Origin: Spirochaetia bacterium
Lineage (GTDB): Bacteria > Spirochaetota > Spirochaetia > Sphaerochaetales > Sphaerochaetaceae
Reading direction: 5' to 3'
DNA: 64,000 bases
Assembly (NCBI GenBank): GCA_022482625.1
Contig: JAKVOU010000001.1
Coordinates: forward strand, 3,086,784 to 3,150,783
Shown here in pieces: positions 61,482 to 64,000 of the stretch; position 1 is the stretch's first letter, and each line of letters starts with the position of its first letter. Both the position numbers and the translations under genes were made by a program. The notes under the pieces were generated by a model. It saw only the letters and a program-made list of their open reading frames with translations, was not told where the DNA came from and searched no databases.

Positions 61482-61906
61482 GTTTTCTTGACGAAAACCT
61501 TACCGCAATGCGGACAGGTGATTTTGATTTTTCCCTTGTTTTTAGGAACGCGACAGATTCCTTTGCAGCTGGGGCAGACGAGGAATACATATCCTTTTTT
61601 CCCTTCCCTATGATAATATTGCTGGTCATGGAACCATTTGCTTGGTTTTGCTGTCAATTCAAGGAATTTGTTGTTTTCTTTCAACCTGGTACCTTTGTTC
61701 GTTGAAAAGGTCCTGAAAATCTGAAGTATCAGAATAACAAGGGAGAGAAAAGAAAAAACTTGTCCGATTCCGAATTGGAAGGTGACGGCTGCCACAACCT
61801 GTAACAGAACACAAAGGAAGAGAAGGAACATGCCCAAGGCATCTGTTCCGTACCACTTGCTGCGCAGTTTCTGCAGCTTGTCTTTTAAGTCATCATGCTT
61901 GCTCAT
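61478..61906 (-). CDS. Small membrane protein with C-terminal zinc ribbon
   Basis: This 142-residue protein has two hydrophobic helices in residues about 25-65 (MFLLFLCVLLQVVAAVTF and SFLSLVILILQIF). A C-terminal zinc ribbon follows, with VCPSCKGICRVPKNKG and TCPHCGKVFVKKT giving four metal-binding cysteines plus one extra. The family is not known to me beyond the zinc ribbon. Proteins of this layout are widespread in Firmicutes and spirochaetes without a proven function. It is single and convergent with the MerR gene. Confidence 0.7.
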   Translation of the reverse strand: MSKHDDLKDKLQKLRSKWYGTDALGMFLLFLCVLLQVVAAVTFQFGIGQVFSFLSLVILILQIFRTFSTNKGTRLKENNKFLELTAKPSKWFHDQQYYHREGKKGYVFLVCPSCKGICRVPKNKGKIKITCPHCGKVFVKKT

Positions 61907-61949
61907 AGGAATACTATCGACAAAATCAAAAAAAATGGCAAGCCATAGA

Positions 61950-63821
61950 TCAACTCAAGGCTTTTAGGATAGCCTGTTTGTTGAGCAGCCTGGTAAAATG
62001 ATGCATCGGTATTGGCCTGCTGTACAGGAATCCCTGCTGGTAGGTTGCCATCATGGATTGGATCATCTGTGCCTGATGCTTGGTCTCGATACCTTCGACT
62101 ACCGTTGAAAGCCCAAGGTTATTGATGAGTTCAATCAGACCAGAAACCAAGATCCTGTAGCTGTCTTCCTCCTCACAGGGATATAGGAGCGAACGGTCAA
62201 GCTTGATGATATCGAATGGCAATCTCAGCACTGCGTCTAGGTTTGCATATCCGGTTCCGAAATCGTCGATGGCAAACTGAATGCCTGCTTGCTGGAGCTT
62301 AAGCATTGTTTCTTCGATGAACGGTACCTTGGAAGAAATACTTTCCGTGATTTCCAGTATAAATCTGGAAGGAGATACCTGATATTTCCCCATGAGAGAA
62401 AGAATGTCCTCGGCAAGGTGCGGGTTCAGGCAGTCGCTGACACTCAGGTTGATGCTGATCCTTTCGAAGTTCCTCGGCAACTGTGTTGATTTCAAGTATC
62501 TGCATGTTGCTTCGAGTATCTGGAATCCTATCTGATTTATCAATCCTTTTTCTTCAGCAATAGGAATGAATTGGTCCGGCATCAACAAGCCAAGTTCGTC
62601 ATCTTCAATCCGTGCCAAGGCTTCTGCACTGACAAAGGCATCTTTTTCTGGGCAATACAGCGGTTGCAGATATACTGAAAGTGAGTGGTCTTCCAAAGCT
62701 TTTCTCAGAGCATGTTCAATTTGTCTGTGATTCTTGAGGTCCTGCAGAAGCGTACCAGTGTCTGACATGACGGATAAACTCGGAATGGTCAGGTATTTGT
62801 CAAATAGAGAACATATTTCGTAGGCATCCGTTGCTCCCTGAAGATCTTCAGTACAGATGAGATGGACATTGACGACTATGTCCTTTTTGCCTTTTTCCCT
62901 GATGTTGATGGGGAGATGGTCCTCAAGGAAATCCCTGATATCCTGTTGGCTTTTTTCTGTAGAAGTCAGCAGGACAAAACTGTTGTGTCGGTATCTGAAA
63001 GCTTTGCATTTCCTGCAATCCGACAGCCAGTTGTCCAATTGTTTCTGTACCAACAGGGTATGCTTGAGGACTGATATGTTGCTTTCCGTACTGTTCTGTG
63101 TGGTGTCCAGCAAGATAGCCCGAAAGGAATTTTGTTGCCTAAGTAGGGATGAAATGTATCTTTCCAAGGTCCCTTCATCGCGGATGTTTTCTGATTCCAT
63201 GGAAAAATTTTCCCTGTTCTTAAGCAGTGCAAGAATTGCAAAGAATTGAAAAACAGGCAGCAATGCCATTGTTTTTTCTTGCACGAATAAAAAAGGAACA
63301 AGGAGCAGACTTAGATAAAAGATCAAGCCGGACAGTTGTTTCTTCGTATAGTTGTTTGCATGTTTCACGAGCATATGAACGGCTTGCATAAAGAATATCA
63401 ATGCTATGCTGCTTGCATACAGACGAAGCAACCATGACAATCGATGGATGTTTCCTGAGGTATTTTCCCGGTTGAAAGAAATGAAGAGCAAGCTTGCTCC
63501 CAACAGCATCAAGTCTCCTATATCTAAATGGAGCTTTCTTTTTTTATTCTGGTAGACAAGGCAAGAGACATATCTGGTAGCTAGATACGATATAAGCAAC
63601 AGGAATATCAACGTCATTTTCTCAAATGGAGCAGATATGAAATGTGACATACTGCCGATACCTATTGCTAGAACTGTCGAGCCAAATGAAAGCAAAGAAA
63701 CCTCAAACAGCAAGGAGAGTGCCCGTACAGAAGCTGTTTCTTCCTGATTGTCAAGATATCGGAAGAAAAGAATCAGTAGTATGACTAGACTGGCTGAGAG
63801 AAGAAAAAAATTGACTGTCAC
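61950..63821 (-). CDS. Membrane-bound EAL-domain c-di-GMP phosphodiesterase
   Basis: This 623-residue protein has about seven hydrophobic segments in residues 1-200. A weakly conserved middle domain (about 215-360) follows, at the position of a GGDEF domain but without that motif (FRYRHNSFVLLTS in its place). An EAL domain spans 365-620. The EAL active-site residues are all visible: VSAEALARI, INLSVSD, ILEITES, IDDFGTGYA, IKLDRSLL, VVEGIETK and YQQGFLYSRP. It should hydrolyse c-di-GMP, opposing the cyclase at 9422. The membrane part is a sensor of unknown ligand. The 180 AT-rich bases before its start probably hold the promoter. Confidence 0.9.
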   Translation of the reverse strand: MTVNFFLLSASLVILLILFFRYLDNQEETASVRALSLLFEVSLLSFGSTVLAIGIGSMSHFISAPFEKMTLIFLLLISYLATRYVSCLVYQNKKRKLHLDIGDLMLLGASLLFISFNRENTSGNIHRLSWLLRLYASSIALIFFMQAVHMLVKHANNYTKKQLSGLIFYLSLLLVPFLFVQEKTMALLPVFQFFAILALLKNRENFSMESENIRDEGTLERYISSLLRQQNSFRAILLDTTQNSTESNISVLKHTLLVQKQLDNWLSDCRKCKAFRYRHNSFVLLTSTEKSQQDIRDFLEDHLPINIREKGKKDIVVNVHLICTEDLQGATDAYEICSLFDKYLTIPSLSVMSDTGTLLQDLKNHRQIEHALRKALEDHSLSVYLQPLYCPEKDAFVSAEALARIEDDELGLLMPDQFIPIAEEKGLINQIGFQILEATCRYLKSTQLPRNFERISINLSVSDCLNPHLAEDILSLMGKYQVSPSRFILEITESISSKVPFIEETMLKLQQAGIQFAIDDFGTGYANLDAVLRLPFDIIKLDRSLLYPCEEEDSYRILVSGLIELINNLGLSTVVEGIETKHQAQMIQSMMATYQQGFLYSRPIPMHHFTRLLNKQAILKALS

Positions 63822-64000
63822 CGTTCGCTCCTTAGTCGAGAGAGAGGAAAACGACTTTCACCTTTTAATTGAGTATAGAGGATAAATTCGTTCATGTACA
63901 GACTTCTTACAAGAAAATAAGCAAAAAAGCATTACTTATGACATAAAAAACAAAATAAATGCTACTCTTTTATGGGAAATAGATATTTTTACGATGACAT

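Noticed and set aside
1-64000. Prophage or insertion-sequence material
   Set aside because: No integrase, transposase, phage structural gene or terminal inverted repeats were recognised in the window.

Overview
The window looks like chromosomal DNA from an anaerobic, fermentative, Gram-negative bacterium, most likely a spirochaete near Sphaerochaeta. This placement is inference. It rests on a class I lysyl-tRNA synthetase (a spirochaete trait among bacteria), many signal-peptide outer-membrane proteins and lipoproteins, a trimeric NADH-linked [FeFe] hydrogenase beside a Rex repressor, and flavin and Fe-S redox enzymes. No rRNA, CRISPR array or insertion sequence was seen. One tRNA (CAU anticodon) is present.

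Layout. 1-1748: the end of an MprF-like lipid aminoacyltransferase/flippase. 1766-9365: an AT-richer accessory island with two defence-like loci separated by an alpha/beta hydrolase. The first is a three-gene ABC-3C-type cassette (SMEK-domain protein, small middle component, DUF2326 ABC ATPase). The second is a coiled-coil protein with two P-loop ATPases, one clearly BrxD-like, followed by the stub of a lost fourth gene. 9422-17653: diguanylate cyclase, pyruvate kinase, regulators, transporters and an Fe-S aldo/keto reductase. 17698-22395: an AraC regulator and a paired ABC exporter-type transporter sharing a 20-bp palindrome. 22515-30537: a decayed methyltransferase-like gene, tRNA, outer-membrane barrel, lysS, era, clpP, an exported phosphatase-family lipoprotein and rex. 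31022-36113: the hydrogenase operon. 36264-47049: two PTS IIA paralogues, a cation/proton antiporter, cell-envelope proteins and pepT. 47042-53003: GDPD, an M16C peptidase, a DRTGG protein, an FKBP-type protein and an HdeD-like protein. 53032-60275: a complete hisGDCBHAFI operon behind a histidine-codon leader peptide and attenuator. 60278-63821: radC, a MerR regulator, a zinc-ribbon membrane protein and a membrane EAL phosphodiesterase.

How parts fit together. Rex (NADH sensing) lies divergent to the hydrogenase that reoxidises NADH and ferredoxin, so it is the obvious regulator. The first AraC protein and the ABC pair carry the same palindrome, which suggests autoregulation plus control of transport. 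The his operon has the enterobacterial gene order, fused hisB and hisIE and transcription attenuation. However, the HisB phosphatase half has lost several catalytic and zinc residues, and hisH carries a one-base frameshift in this sequence. The diguanylate cyclase and EAL protein are opposing c-di-GMP enzymes.

The most notable signals are the two defence-like cassettes, the his leader, the damaged hisB and hisH, the shared palindrome, and a recurring arrangement in which a good -10 box sits only 6-10 bases before an ATG that lacks a ribosome-binding site. The last suggests that leaderless mRNAs are common here.
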